A stretch of 20,133 nt of DNA from Aalborgiella sp031424795 (GCA_031424795.1 JANPIC010000161.1:1-20133); one strand, 5' to 3'. Counted from the first letter of the stretch, positions 8,392-16,140 are shown. Numbers and translations are program-made. Notes: generated by a model from the letters alone, not told the origin.

Positions 8392-8485
8392 GCCTCGATG
8401 GTGGAATAGGTAGACACAGCGGACTTAAAATCCGCCGCTTTCGTTCATAGCGGGCGTGCCGGTTCGATTCCGGCTCGAGGCACCA
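8392..8485 (+). tRNA. tRNA-Leu (anticodon UAA), long variable arm
   Basis: A class II tRNA with encoded CCA. The acceptor GCCTCGA (8392-8398) pairs with TCGAGGC (8475-8481). The anticodon stem GCGGA/TCCGC encloses CTTAAAA, anticodon TAA. The variable arm is about 22 nt and folds as a CCGCT/AGCGG-type stem, so the gene is 94 nt, about 7 nt longer than the E. coli counterpart. Gly-Cys-Leu is the same order as the E. coli glyW-cysT-leuZ cluster. Confidence 0.95.
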
Positions 8486-8528
8486 CCTACAAACAATCAA
8501 CTTTTAGTAAATTTTCTATCGAAAATAA

Positions 8529-8548
8529 ATTGAATATTCATATTCAAT
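8529..8548. promoter_or_regulatory. 20-nt inverted repeat upstream of the relA-containing gene run
   Basis: ATTGAATAT-TC-ATATTCAAT has perfect 9-bp arms around a 2-nt centre. It lies in the AT-rich gap between tRNA-Leu(UAA) and the next gene, 44 nt before the preferred start codon, where a promoter is expected. This form fits a dimeric repressor operator; that role is inference. Confidence 0.45.
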
Positions 8549-8591
8549 ATCGATGTATGATTTGCTTAATCATTTGCTCTACCTTAGTTTT

Positions 8592-9236
8592 ATGACTCGC
8601 TACAACGCTCCTTTTGAAATTCATGTGCATGGCCAAGTTGCACTGCTACCTAGCGTCAAATTTGAGCAAATTCAAGATGCGTTGAAACCACTTTGGAGTT
8701 ACTCGGGCGCGCGATCTCTGTCAGATGGCGCGGGAAGTTCGTATGAAGAAGAGCCAGGCATCAAATTTGATGCAACAGAGCATCTTTTGCAAATGTGCTG
8801 GACCGTACCTGGCGACGAAGATTTTCGCCAGTCGCTCGACGAAATGTGTATGAATCTTAATGAGATCGCTGAAACTGGTGCGGCGATTGAAGTGACGTTT
8901 TACGACACTGAGTTTGATGATGAAGATCGAGATGAAGACCCCAGTGTCGAAGACGATTCTCGTGACGACTTCTTGATGTTGTTTGTAGGCCCAACGCCAG
9001 CTGCCATCATGCAAGTGCAGCGCGATTTATTGGTGCAAGATGTTGTCAATCTCATGGAGCGACATTTTGATGGTTCAGAGCTAGCTGGTGTTGTTGCAGA
9101 GGTTGATAAATTGTTCACAGAACGTTTTGATGCCTTGGTGAACTCTCTTGAATTGGGTAAGCCACCGCGTGGCAGTGGCGGCGCTGGCGGTTCAGCGCAT
9201 GGCGGCGGCGGTCGCCGCCCAAAACATTTGCATTGA
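8592..9236 (+). CDS. Conserved hypothetical protein with acidic centre and Gly-rich tail (DUF6806-like)
   Basis: No enzymatic function is recognised. The sequence resembles a conserved Burkholderiales family that I recall as DUF6806, opening with APFEIHVHGQV and carrying FDATEHLLQMCWTVPGDEDF. The product is about 214 residues. Visible parts are a compact N-terminal region, a very acidic stretch (EFDDEDRDEDPSVEDDSRDD), an amphipathic helical part (QRDLLVQDVVNLMERHF), and a Gly/His/Arg-rich tail ending RRPKHLH that looks disordered. ATG 8592 was chosen because the family-like sequence starts with the residues after it; ATG 8553 would add 13 unrelated-looking residues. Neither has a good ribosome binding site. 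It heads a close run with the MFS, hydrolase and relA genes, 26 nt before the next start. Confidence 0.75.
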   Translation: MTRYNAPFEIHVHGQVALLPSVKFEQIQDALKPLWSYSGARSLSDGAGSSYEEEPGIKFDATEHLLQMCWTVPGDEDFRQSLDEMCMNLNEIAETGAAIEVTFYDTEFDDEDRDEDPSVEDDSRDDFLMLFVGPTPAAIMQVQRDLLVQDVVNLMERHFDGSELAGVVAEVDKLFTERFDALVNSLELGKPPRGSGGAGGSAHGGGGRRPKHLH

Positions 9237-9262
9237 TATAACTACGCTGAAGTAATAAAACT

Positions 9263-10564
9263 GTGGCGCTCTTTTCCCAAGACTCATTGAACCTTGGCGT
9301 TAAAAAGCGCGAAGTCTTTGGCTGGGCGATGTATGACTTTGCCAACTCCGGCTACACCACAGTCGTCATCACCGCCGTATTCGCCGCTTATTTTGTAGGG
9401 GGCATTGCACAAAAAGCGGAGTGGGCGACTTTTGCGTGGACGGCGGCACTCAGCGTGTCCTACGCCATCGTCATGCTGACCATGCCCAGTATTGGTGCGT
9501 ATGCTGACATGCATGCGGCGAAAAAGCGATTGTTGGTTTTAACGACTGTTGCGTGTGTTATCGCCACAGCAGCCTTGGCTTTTGCTGGGCCGGGTAGTGT
9601 TGCGCTAGCTATTTTGTTGATTGTTTTGTCCAATACCTTTTACTCTTATGGTGAATCATTAACGGGTGCATTTTTGCCCGAGTTGGCTAAGCCAGAAGCT
9701 TTTGGCAAAGTTAGCGGTTGGGGCTGGAGTTTTGGTTATTTCGGTGGCATGTTAGCTTTGGGCATCAGTTTGGCTTATGTGCTGTGGGCGCAAAGCAAAG
9801 GCATACCAGCAGATAAATTTGTACCTGTGACGATGCTGATTACCGCCGTGATTTATGGTGCGGCAGCTTGCGTGACTTTTTGGTTGCTGAAAGAGCGCGC
9901 TACGCCAAACCCTAAAGCTTTGCAGCAAAGCGGCTTGAAAGCGTCGTTAGCACAGCTGAAAACAACTTTTAAACAAGCGCAACGATTCAAAGATTTCATG
10001 TGGTTTTTAGCTTGTGGCGTGTGTTACCAAGGTGGTGTTGCCGTCGCAATTACTTTGGCTGCCATCTACGCGGAGCAAGTGATCGGCTTCAAACCGCAAG
10101 AAACCATGGTGCTGATTTTTGTGCTGAACATCGCCGCGGCTGTTGGTGCTTTCGGATTTGGTTATTTTCAAGACAAAGTAGGGCACAAAGTAGCCTTGGG
10201 TATCACCTTGCTGGGCTGGATTGCGACTTGCATCATCGCTGCCATCACAACGACCAAAGGTGGTTTTTGGTATGCAGCTGCTATTGCCGGTTTTTGCATG
10301 GGCAGTAGTCAATCTGCGGGTCGTGCCATGGCTGCGATGTTTGCGCCACCCAAACAGGTTGGTGAATTCTTTGGGCTGTGGACGTTTGCCACGCGCTTAG
10401 CCAGTATCATTGGGCCTCTAAGTTATGGCGCGATCACTTGGATGACTGGCGGAAACCAACGCATTGCCATCATGTCCACTTCCGTGTTGTTTATTGCCGG
10501 TTTGCTGTTGCTTATCCCTGTGAATGTTGCACGTGGGCGTGCCGCAGCACTGAATACTGCCTAG
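9263..10564 (+). CDS. MFS transporter, UMF1/Atg22-like family
   Basis: An inner-membrane transporter of the major facilitator superfamily, 433 residues with about 12 hydrophobic segments. The N-terminal FGWAMYDFANSGYTTVV (about residues 19-35) matches the YDxANS signature of the UMF1 family, related to yeast Atg22 vacuolar effluxers. FGKVSGWGWSFGYFGGM is a second typical family stretch. Bacterial members are mostly uncharacterised, so no substrate is proposed. The start is GTG at 9263 with GAAG about 11 nt upstream. The next gene begins 6 nt after its stop, indicating an operon with the hydrolase and relA. Confidence 0.88.
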   Translation: MALFSQDSLNLGVKKREVFGWAMYDFANSGYTTVVITAVFAAYFVGGIAQKAEWATFAWTAALSVSYAIVMLTMPSIGAYADMHAAKKRLLVLTTVACVIATAALAFAGPGSVALAILLIVLSNTFYSYGESLTGAFLPELAKPEAFGKVSGWGWSFGYFGGMLALGISLAYVLWAQSKGIPADKFVPVTMLITAVIYGAAACVTFWLLKERATPNPKALQQSGLKASLAQLKTTFKQAQRFKDFMWFLACGVCYQGGVAVAITLAAIYAEQVIGFKPQETMVLIFVLNIAAAVGAFGFGYFQDKVGHKVALGITLLGWIATCIIAAITTTKGGFWYAAAIAGFCMGSSQSAGRAMAAMFAPPKQVGEFFGLWTFATRLASIIGPLSYGAITWMTGGNQRIAIMSTSVLFIAGLLLLIPVNVARGRAAALNTA

Positions 10565-10570
10565 TTAAAA

Positions 10571-11464
10571 ATGAATCAACCAACTTTAAATGTCGTCAAT
10601 TGTCCAGATGCGCAAGGCCAGCATCGCATGGCTTATTGGCAGTGGGGTGAAGAAAATAGCGATCACGTCATTATTTGCGTCCACGGCCTGTCGCGTCAAG
10701 GGCGAGATTTTGATGTCTTGGCGCAAGCGCTGTGTGACTCTGCGGCGGGAAAATTGCGCGTTGTTTGCCCCGATGTGGTCGGTCGTGGCAAAAGCGACTG
10801 GCTCAAAGACCCTATGGGCTACCAAATTCCGCAATACGCAGCAGACATGGTGGCGTTGATTGCGCAGCTGCAACCCAAAACGCTGGATTGGGTGGGAACC
10901 AGCATGGGTGGTTTGATCGGTATGGTGGTCTGCGGGCAGCCTGATTTACCAATGCCAGTGCCTGTCAGAAAACTCGTCTTGAACGATGTGGGTCCAGCCA
11001 TAGAGTGGCATGCGATTCAACGGATTGGTCAGTACCTTGGTAAAGCAGGCCAGTTTGAGACGGTTCAGCAAGCGGCAGATGCCATGTGGGCAGTGTCTAG
11101 CAGCTTTGGCCCGCATACCAAAGAGCAATGGTTGGCCTTGTCTCAAGCCATGGTCAAACCTAGTGGCACTGGGTTTACGCTGCACTACGACCCCGCCATC
11201 GCTATACCGTTTGATACGGCGACTGAAGAATCTACCAAGCAAGGCGAAACCATGCTGTGGGCGCTGTATGACAACATCAAAGCGCAAACTTTGATCACAC
11301 GCGGCGCTCAGTCAGATTTGCTGTCCGTTGCTACCGCGCACGCTATGACGCAGCGCGGCCCGAAAGCGCAGCTAATTGAATTTGCTGGCGTTGGCCACGC
11401 GCCCATGTTTGTTGCGGCAGATCAAGTCAAAGCTGCAGTAGATTTTTTAGTGGGAAAGCCGTAA
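10571..11464 (+). CDS. Alpha/beta hydrolase
   Basis: An alpha/beta-hydrolase fold enzyme of 297 residues, probably an esterase or lipase-like cytosolic hydrolase. The oxyanion-region HG is at residues 38-39 (CVHGLSRQG), the nucleophile elbow GTSMGG has S111, and the acid and base can be placed at D249 (GAQSDLL) and H276 (GVGHAP). No signal peptide is visible. The substrate cannot be read from sequence. It sits 6 nt after the MFS gene and 3 nt before relA, so all are likely on one message. Proteins of this type are common next to relA in Burkholderiales as far as I recall, but no functional link is established. Confidence 0.87.
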   Translation: MNQPTLNVVNCPDAQGQHRMAYWQWGEENSDHVIICVHGLSRQGRDFDVLAQALCDSAAGKLRVVCPDVVGRGKSDWLKDPMGYQIPQYAADMVALIAQLQPKTLDWVGTSMGGLIGMVVCGQPDLPMPVPVRKLVLNDVGPAIEWHAIQRIGQYLGKAGQFETVQQAADAMWAVSSSFGPHTKEQWLALSQAMVKPSGTGFTLHYDPAIAIPFDTATEESTKQGETMLWALYDNIKAQTLITRGAQSDLLSVATAHAMTQRGPKAQLIEFAGVGHAPMFVAADQVKAAVDFLVGKP

Positions 11465-11467
11465 ACC

Positions 11468-13678
11468 TTGACTGAAACTGCACCACAAGCAAACTCTGAA
11501 GCTAGCAACGAAGATACACTAGTACGTGCCAGAGTTTTTGCCGAACCTTTTCTTCGTCACGCCACTTTAGAAACGGGAGAAAACGCGTGGCTGCATGCAC
11601 AGGCGGTTTCGCAAATTTTGCTGAATATTGGTGGCTCAGAAGCCATGCAAGCTGCCAGCTATTTGGTTTACACCTGCGAGCATTTGAACAAACCGCTTGA
11701 GGTGATTGGTCAAGCGTTTGATGAAAATTTAGCATCCTTGGCAGTGGAAACCACCAAGTTGATGCAGGTGCAAAAACAAACGCGCGCTGCAACCGCCGCA
11801 GCCCATACCGAAACTGTGCGCAAAATGCTGCTGGCGTTCTCACGCGATTTGCGGGTGGTGATGCTGCGCTTGGCGTCACGTCTGCAATCATTGCGCTACT
11901 TTGCTGCCAGCAAAGCCGAGGTTTCTGAAAGCTTGGCGCGCGAGTCGCTGCAAGTGTTTGCACCACTGGCAAATCGTTTGGGTATTTGGCAAATCAAGTG
12001 GGAAATGGAAGACTTGTCTTTCCGATTTCTTGAACCACAAACCTACAAAGAAACAGCCCGTTTGCTCGATGAAAAGCGCACACTGCGTGAAGACTATGTC
12101 GAGCAACTGCGTGAACAACTGCAAACCGATTTAGCCAAGCAGGGCATCAAAGCCGAGGTGCAAGGTCGTCCCAAGCACATTTACAGCATTGTCAAAAAAA
12201 TGCGCGGTAAAGCATTGGGTTTTGACCAGGTGTTTGACATTCGTGCTTTGCGTGTGATTGTGGCCGAAATCGACGATTGCTACGGCGCGCTCGGTTGGGT
12301 GCATGCGCAATTTTCACCGATCAGCGACGAGTTTGACGACTACATCGCCAAGCCCAAAGCCAATGGCTACCAGTCTTTGCACACCGTTGTGCGCGATGCG
12401 TCTGGCCAAGCCATTGAGGTGCAAATTCGCACCCAAAGCATGCACGATAAGGCCGAACACGGTGTCGCCGCGCACTGGGTGTACAAAGAAGCAGGTGCCA
12501 AAGGCTACGCAGGCGTGTCCGCGACGGGCAGTTATGACGCCAAAATTGCCGTACTGCGCCAACTGCTGGCTTGGGAGCGAGATTTATTAACACAGACTGA
12601 GCAAACCGAAGCCAGTCAGGAATCAGCCGCAATACTGAGTGACCGCATCTATGTGCTGACGCCAGAAGCTGCCGTGGTTGAGCTGCCGCAAGGTGCAACA
12701 GCTGTCGATTTTGCTTACACCTTGCATACAGACCTGGGTCATCGCTGCCGAGGAGCCAAGTTGGATGGTGTGATGGTGCCGCTCAACACGCCGCTTAAAA
12801 ATGGCCAAACCGTTGAAATCAATGCAGCCAAAGAAGGTGGTCCGTCGCGCGATTGGCTCAATGCTGATCTGGGTTATTTAACCAGCAGCCGCGCCAAAGC
12901 CAAGGTGCGGGCTTGGTTCAACGCTTTGGCCATGATGGAGACCATCGCGCGTGGTCGCGAAGCCGTTGAAAAACTCCTGCAGCGCGAAGGCAAAACCGCT
13001 ATCAAGTTGGTCGATTTGGCGGTGCAGCTCGGCTTCAAATCGGCTGACGAGCTGTTTGAAGTGGTCGGTAAAGACGAATACTCGTTGCGCACCATTGAAG
13101 CATTTTTCAAGCCACCAGCGCCAGAATTAAGTACGGAAGAGCTGCTGCACAAGCGCGCCAAAGCAGAAAAAACACCAACGGGTGGCGTCTTGGTCGTTGG
13201 TGTTGACTCGCTCCTGACCCAGCTTGCCAAATGTTGCAAACCCGCACCAGGCGACGCCATTGGTGGCTATGTGACGCGAGGCAAGGGTGTCAGCATCCAT
13301 CGCCAGAGTTGCAGCAACTTTCAAGCCTTGGTGACGCGCAATGACGCCAATGACGAAGGACGCGTGATTGACGTGGCTTGGGCCAAAGACAAGTTGGCTA
13401 GCGCAAGCACCGCATCCAGCGGTAGTGCTAACGAGGTTTACCCCGTCGATGTGGTGATTGAAGCCGCTGACAGCCAAGGCTTGCTGAAAGCGATTTTGGA
13501 AGTGTTTTCCAAAGACAAGCTCAACGTTATCGCCGCCAACACCCAGTCGCACCGCAGCAGTGGTGGCGACACGGCAGTGATGACTTTCACGGTTGAAGTG
13601 ACCAATTCAGCACGTTTGAACAAAGTGCTCAGCCAAGTACTAGAAGTGCAGGGCGTGCGCTCTGCGCGTAGACGATAG
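11468..13678 (+). CDS. relA: GTP pyrophosphokinase RelA, (p)ppGpp synthetase I
   Basis: A long RSH-family enzyme that makes (p)ppGpp when uncharged tRNA sits on the ribosome. Regions in order: an N-terminal pseudo-hydrolase domain in which the HD pair of SpoT is missing (LVYTCEHL stands there); the synthetase domain with RPKHIYSIVKKM near 232-243 and NGYQSLHT near 298; a TGS domain near 391-455 (RIYVLTPEAAVVELPQGATA); a conserved-Cys region LAKCCKPAPGDAIGGY near 583-598; and a C-terminal ACT domain near 657-734. Loss of the HD motif and the 736-residue length favour monofunctional RelA over SpoT. The start is TTG at 11468, 3 nt after the hydrolase stop; no nearer in-frame ATG exists. The stop lies inside a GATAGCG tandem repeat. 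Confidence 0.93.
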   Translation: MTETAPQANSEASNEDTLVRARVFAEPFLRHATLETGENAWLHAQAVSQILLNIGGSEAMQAASYLVYTCEHLNKPLEVIGQAFDENLASLAVETTKLMQVQKQTRAATAAAHTETVRKMLLAFSRDLRVVMLRLASRLQSLRYFAASKAEVSESLARESLQVFAPLANRLGIWQIKWEMEDLSFRFLEPQTYKETARLLDEKRTLREDYVEQLREQLQTDLAKQGIKAEVQGRPKHIYSIVKKMRGKALGFDQVFDIRALRVIVAEIDDCYGALGWVHAQFSPISDEFDDYIAKPKANGYQSLHTVVRDASGQAIEVQIRTQSMHDKAEHGVAAHWVYKEAGAKGYAGVSATGSYDAKIAVLRQLLAWERDLLTQTEQTEASQESAAILSDRIYVLTPEAAVVELPQGATAVDFAYTLHTDLGHRCRGAKLDGVMVPLNTPLKNGQTVEINAAKEGGPSRDWLNADLGYLTSSRAKAKVRAWFNALAMMETIARGREAVEKLLQREGKTAIKLVDLAVQLGFKSADELFEVVGKDEYSLRTIEAFFKPPAPELSTEELLHKRAKAEKTPTGGVLVVGVDSLLTQLAKCCKPAPGDAIGGYVTRGKGVSIHRQSCSNFQALVTRNDANDEGRVIDVAWAKDKLASASTASSGSANEVYPVDVVIEAADSQGLLKAILEVFSKDKLNVIAANTQSHRSSGGDTAVMTFTVEVTNSARLNKVLSQVLEVQGVRSARRR

Positions 13679-13694
13679 CGGATAGCGGATAGCG
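13674..13694. repeat. Three tandem copies of GATAGCG over the relA stop codon
   Basis: GATAGCG is repeated exactly three times at 13674-13680, 13681-13687 and 13688-13694. The relA TAG (13676-13678) falls in the first copy, so copy-number slippage downstream of it would not alter the protein. No function is apparent. Confidence 0.9.
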
Positions 13695-13724
13695 GCAAAG
13701 ATAAAGACAAAACGGAAGTGCGAA

Positions 13725-13754
13725 CTGAGAAAGCATGCTTTAGCCTGCTATAAT
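13725..13754 (+). promoter_or_regulatory. Promoter of tRNA-Val(GAC)
   Basis: A perfect -10 TATAAT lies at 13749-13754 and a -35 candidate CTGAGA at 13725-13730 with an 18-nt spacer (four of six consensus matches). The spacer holds the 10-nt palindrome AAGCATGCTT (13731-13740). The tRNA 5' end is 22 nt after the -10 box, leaving a short leader. Confidence 0.7.
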
Positions 13755-13776
13755 TCGCATTGTCGAACAGACTTTT

Positions 13777-13853
13777 AGGCGCGTAGCTCAGCTGGTTAGA
13801 GCACTACCTTGACATGGTAGGGGTCGTTGGTTCGAGTCCAATCGTGCCTACCA
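13777..13853 (+). tRNA. tRNA-Val (anticodon GAC)
   Basis: A 77-nt tRNA with encoded CCA. The acceptor AGGCGCG (13777-13783) pairs with CGTGCCT (13843-13849) with one G-T pair. The anticodon stem CTACC/GGTAG encloses TTGACAT, anticodon GAC, and the T-arm GTTGG-TTCGAGT-CCAAT closes normally. Its 3' end borders the AT-rich accessory segment, which fits use as an integration site. Confidence 0.97.
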
Positions 13854-13860
13854 ATTTTCC

Positions 13861-13902
13861 AAGCTTGTAACCCTTATAGATCAATGGGTTACAGGCTTTT
13901 TT
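13861..13902 (+). terminator. Rho-independent terminator of tRNA-Val
   Basis: AAGCTTGTAACCC (13861-13873) pairs with GGGTTACAGGCTT (13886-13898), 13 bp with one G-T pair and a 12-nt loop, running into a T-tract at 13897-13902. It begins 8 nt after the tRNA. Confidence 0.88.
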
Positions 13903-13943
13903 GGTTTTTGAAGCTCCGTTTCATGCGCAACAAAATGAGAACG

Positions 13944-13976
13944 GTATGAAAAAAGTATGAAAACAGCGCTTTCATA
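13944..13976. repeat. Short direct and inverted repeats beside tRNA-Val
   Basis: GTATGAAAA occurs at 13944-13952 and again at 13955-13963, an 11-nt period, and TTTCATA (13970-13976) is an inverted partial copy. Spaced short repeats just beyond a tRNA 3' end resemble arm-type recognition sites of tyrosine recombinases or operator sites. This is inference; no integrase gene is seen. The rest of 13903-14093 holds nothing else I can name. Confidence 0.4.
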
Positions 13977-14093
13977 AAATCACAAATTCATTGATTAGGA
14001 TTTGGCGTATTTAGGCCAGAATATTTTGAATGCCGTCATTTAAATGGCTTTTTTCAAATTTAAAAGTGATCTTCAGTCCGCAACAATCGTTGC

Positions 14094-14189
14094 ATGAATA
14101 CACAAAACACCACACCTACCGACAATTCTGGAAGCTTATTAAAGTTGAAGGAGGTAATGCGTCAAACTAGCTTGGATCAATCTTTATAA
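14094..14189 (+). pseudogene. Truncated AlpA-like phage/island regulator remnant
   Basis: An ORF of only 31 residues (starting MNTQNTTPTD) whose end, LLKLKEVMRQTSLDQSL, strongly resembles the start of the helix-turn-helix in AlpA-family regulators, which typically read LLRLKEVxxxTGLSRSTIY. The reading frame stops at exactly the point where the recognition helix should continue, and no frame carries the rest of the domain downstream. AlpA-type regulators are usual in prophage-like integrative elements, often close to the attachment tRNA. I therefore read it as a decayed relic left by an element inserted at tRNA-Val. A functional micro-peptide cannot be excluded, but no good ribosome binding site precedes the ATG. 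Between this and 14290 only a weak inverted repeat (AATTAGC, 14209-14225) is seen. Confidence 0.5.
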
Positions 14190-14289
14190 GTCTGTGATAC
14201 CTGTAATTAATTAGCAAAGCTAATTCACAACTGATCCAGCGTTTTCTTTTTGTGGTGCGCAGTAGGCCTGCAGTGTTAACAAAGTGTTG

Positions 14290-15714
14290 CTAAAACAAAT
14301 CTTCTTTGTAACGTTGAATCTCACTTGTCATAGTTAGCAACTTGTTGGCTTGCTGAACCACAAATCCTGCAATATCAGAAACCAGTGTTTTTTCATCACC
14401 CACGTAAACTGCATCTTGCGCTTGTAGGGGTGCTTCCACCAAAGCTATTTTGCACAAATTGACTAATTCACGTGCAAAGAAGGCTCGGTTGATGCCACAA
14501 CGCACGCAAAAATCAGCAAGGTTGAATGATTTAACGTTTTCCAACTCGAAAGCATCACCAAACGCCATGGCTAAAGAGTGTTCCAACTTGTCGTGGTCAT
14601 ACTGCATGACGCTCACCAAGTCATAGAGTTCGGCAACACGCAAGCCTGCGCGATCAACTTCAAATGAAATGTTTTTACCATGGGCATCGCTGTTGCCAAA
14701 CAGTAGTGTGGTCGCCGCCCACAAAATCAGGCGTTGCGTGCCAATGGCCGGCACTTCCAAATACTTTTTGCATTGAAAGATAGACGCAAAACCAACGCCA
14801 TCACGAATATGGGCCACATCATCGCCATTGCCAAAGTTGCGCTCATGTTTGAAACTCACCGGTGCATCGACGGCCTGGCAACCATCAATGATGTGCAACC
14901 TATTCATCAAATCAATGTGGACTGTTTTGCCAGTGGCTTGACCTTTCGCATCTATGAGCTCAACCTCTTGCGCTTCATGGCGTGGTTGCCGGTCAAATCG
15001 TCGGACAGACAACACGGGTGAGGGCACGCGCAGAATATCGACGTGGGCGACATTCGATTGTTTGTAGCGCGCCAAGCTGATACGCTCTGCCAGCTTCATG
15101 CAGAAATGCTCGTTGGCCACCATACAAGGCATGGTCGCATGGGTGCTTTCAGGCTTGATGATGTGTGTCGATGATAAAGAACCATCTACCAAAAAGAGCC
15201 TTCCTGCATGCTGATGCACCATCAGTTTGTCCTGGAAACCGGCTACCGATGCGCGTACCTTACCATCCCAAATAGTGAAAGGTGTTTGGCTTCGTTCGTT
15301 GATGCGTGCTTGTAGTTCCGGTAGGCTGATTTTTCGGCAAACCGCCTTTAACGCTTTGGGCGCTTGCCCAGCGGGGAGAAAGGTCAAACCGCCTGTGGTT
15401 TCCTTGCCCAGCTGACGAATCAAAGCGAACACATTGTTTTTTTGGATGTTGTTGAAGCTGCAGGCAATATCCAAGGCGCGGCCTTCGGGCAGCAGGTTTT
15501 CTAAAAACCGTTTAAGGGTGGCGCTGCTACCGGTATTATTTAATGGCAGGTGAGGGGACAAAGCGTAGCCTTTGGGCGAATTGACCCATGCTTCGGCGTA
15601 TTGCAGCTGATAGGTGTCGGTTTGTGGCTCAAAGCTTAGCCTTGCAACCAAGACTGTGCCTGCGTAAATATCCAAGGCATAGTCGAGATTCTGGAAATCA
15701 AAGCGCATGGTCAT
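14290..15714 (-). CDS. hipA: HipA-type serine/threonine kinase toxin
   Basis: The kinase toxin of a HipBA-like toxin-antitoxin pair. E. coli HipA phosphorylates glutamyl-tRNA synthetase and drives persistence; the target of this homologue is unknown. The N-terminal couple-HipA domain (about residues 15-115) precedes the kinase core: phosphate-loop-like SVAGFQDK at 156-163, the ATP-site lysine stretch IIKPE at 185-189, RRFDR at 238-242, the catalytic-loop motif NSDAHGKN at 341-348 (D343), and metal-binding YDLVS at 364-368. All key motifs are present, so it should be active. The length of 474 residues is slightly above E. coli HipA. The ATG overlaps the hipB stop by 4 nt (ATGA), giving translational coupling. 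Confidence 0.88.
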   Translation of the reverse strand: MTMRFDFQNLDYALDIYAGTVLVARLSFEPQTDTYQLQYAEAWVNSPKGYALSPHLPLNNTGSSATLKRFLENLLPEGRALDIACSFNNIQKNNVFALIRQLGKETTGGLTFLPAGQAPKALKAVCRKISLPELQARINERSQTPFTIWDGKVRASVAGFQDKLMVHQHAGRLFLVDGSLSSTHIIKPESTHATMPCMVANEHFCMKLAERISLARYKQSNVAHVDILRVPSPVLSVRRFDRQPRHEAQEVELIDAKGQATGKTVHIDLMNRLHIIDGCQAVDAPVSFKHERNFGNGDDVAHIRDGVGFASIFQCKKYLEVPAIGTQRLILWAATTLLFGNSDAHGKNISFEVDRAGLRVAELYDLVSVMQYDHDKLEHSLAMAFGDAFELENVKSFNLADFCVRCGINRAFFARELVNLCKIALVEAPLQAQDAVYVGDEKTLVSDIAGFVVQQANKLLTMTSEIQRYKEDLF

Positions 15715-16019
15715 GGGGTCTGGTCTAGTTCTTTTGTCAGGGCTTGCAAGGCCGGTGCCAATCTAACGGCATGCTGCGCAGGCAGGGTCATCAGGTGCAA
15801 ACCCATACCTTGCAAAATCAGCAACAGTTTGTTGGTTGTGATTGGCTTGCCGTTCTCACAGCGCGAGAGCAGATCTGCCGACACGCCGCACAGCGCGGCA
15901 GCATCATCAATACGCAGTGCCAGCTTGGCCCGTTGGTTACGAACGATATGACCAAGGCTGGCAATATCATGGATCAACCATGTGGTATCTGGCTGGATAG
16001 GCGGTAGTTTTCTGGACAT
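15711..16019 (-). CDS. hipB: HipB-type antitoxin, XRE-family DNA-binding protein
   Basis: A small helix-turn-helix protein of 102 residues directly upstream of hipA. The XRE/Cro-type domain spans about residues 23-75 (LGHIVRNQRAKLALRI through LLLILQGMGLHLM), with the recognition segment CGVSADLLSRCENGKP. By analogy with HipB it neutralises HipA and represses its own operon. The 4-nt overlap with hipA ensures coupled synthesis. An inverted repeat over the likely promoter lies just upstream at 16035-16072, as expected for autoregulation. The N-terminal extension (about 20 residues, QPDTTWLIHDIASLG) is somewhat longer than in E. coli HipB. Confidence 0.87.
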   Translation of the reverse strand: MSRKLPPIQPDTTWLIHDIASLGHIVRNQRAKLALRIDDAAALCGVSADLLSRCENGKPITTNKLLLILQGMGLHLMTLPAQHAVRLAPALQALTKELDQTP

Positions 16020-16034
16020 TGTTGCGGCATTCCG

Positions 16035-16076
16035 AAATTAAGATTAAATATTAGCACAAATAGTCTTAATTCACAA
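16035..16076 (-). promoter_or_regulatory. Promoter and candidate autoregulatory operator of hipBA
   Basis: On the minus strand a -35 TTGTGA (16071-16076) and -10 TAATAT (16048-16053) are separated by 17 nt. An inverted repeat covers the same DNA: 16035-16046 (AAATTAAGATTA) and 16061-16072 (TAGTCTTAATTC) match at 10 of 12 positions with a 14-nt gap. The arms overlap the -10 flank and the spacer, so a bound HipB dimer would block RNA polymerase. The promoter boxes are each four of six to consensus. Confidence 0.6.
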
Positions 16077-16140
16077 ATACCGAAACTATAATGATTTACT
16101 TTAAAAATTGACTATTCTTTCGGAAAATAAGAATTTAATT

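Noticed and set aside
7887..8417. Minus-strand frame running from the end of lon through tRNA-Gly and tRNA-Cys
   Set aside because: It reads across two intact tRNA genes and a terminator; such tRNA-derived frames are a well-known artefact.
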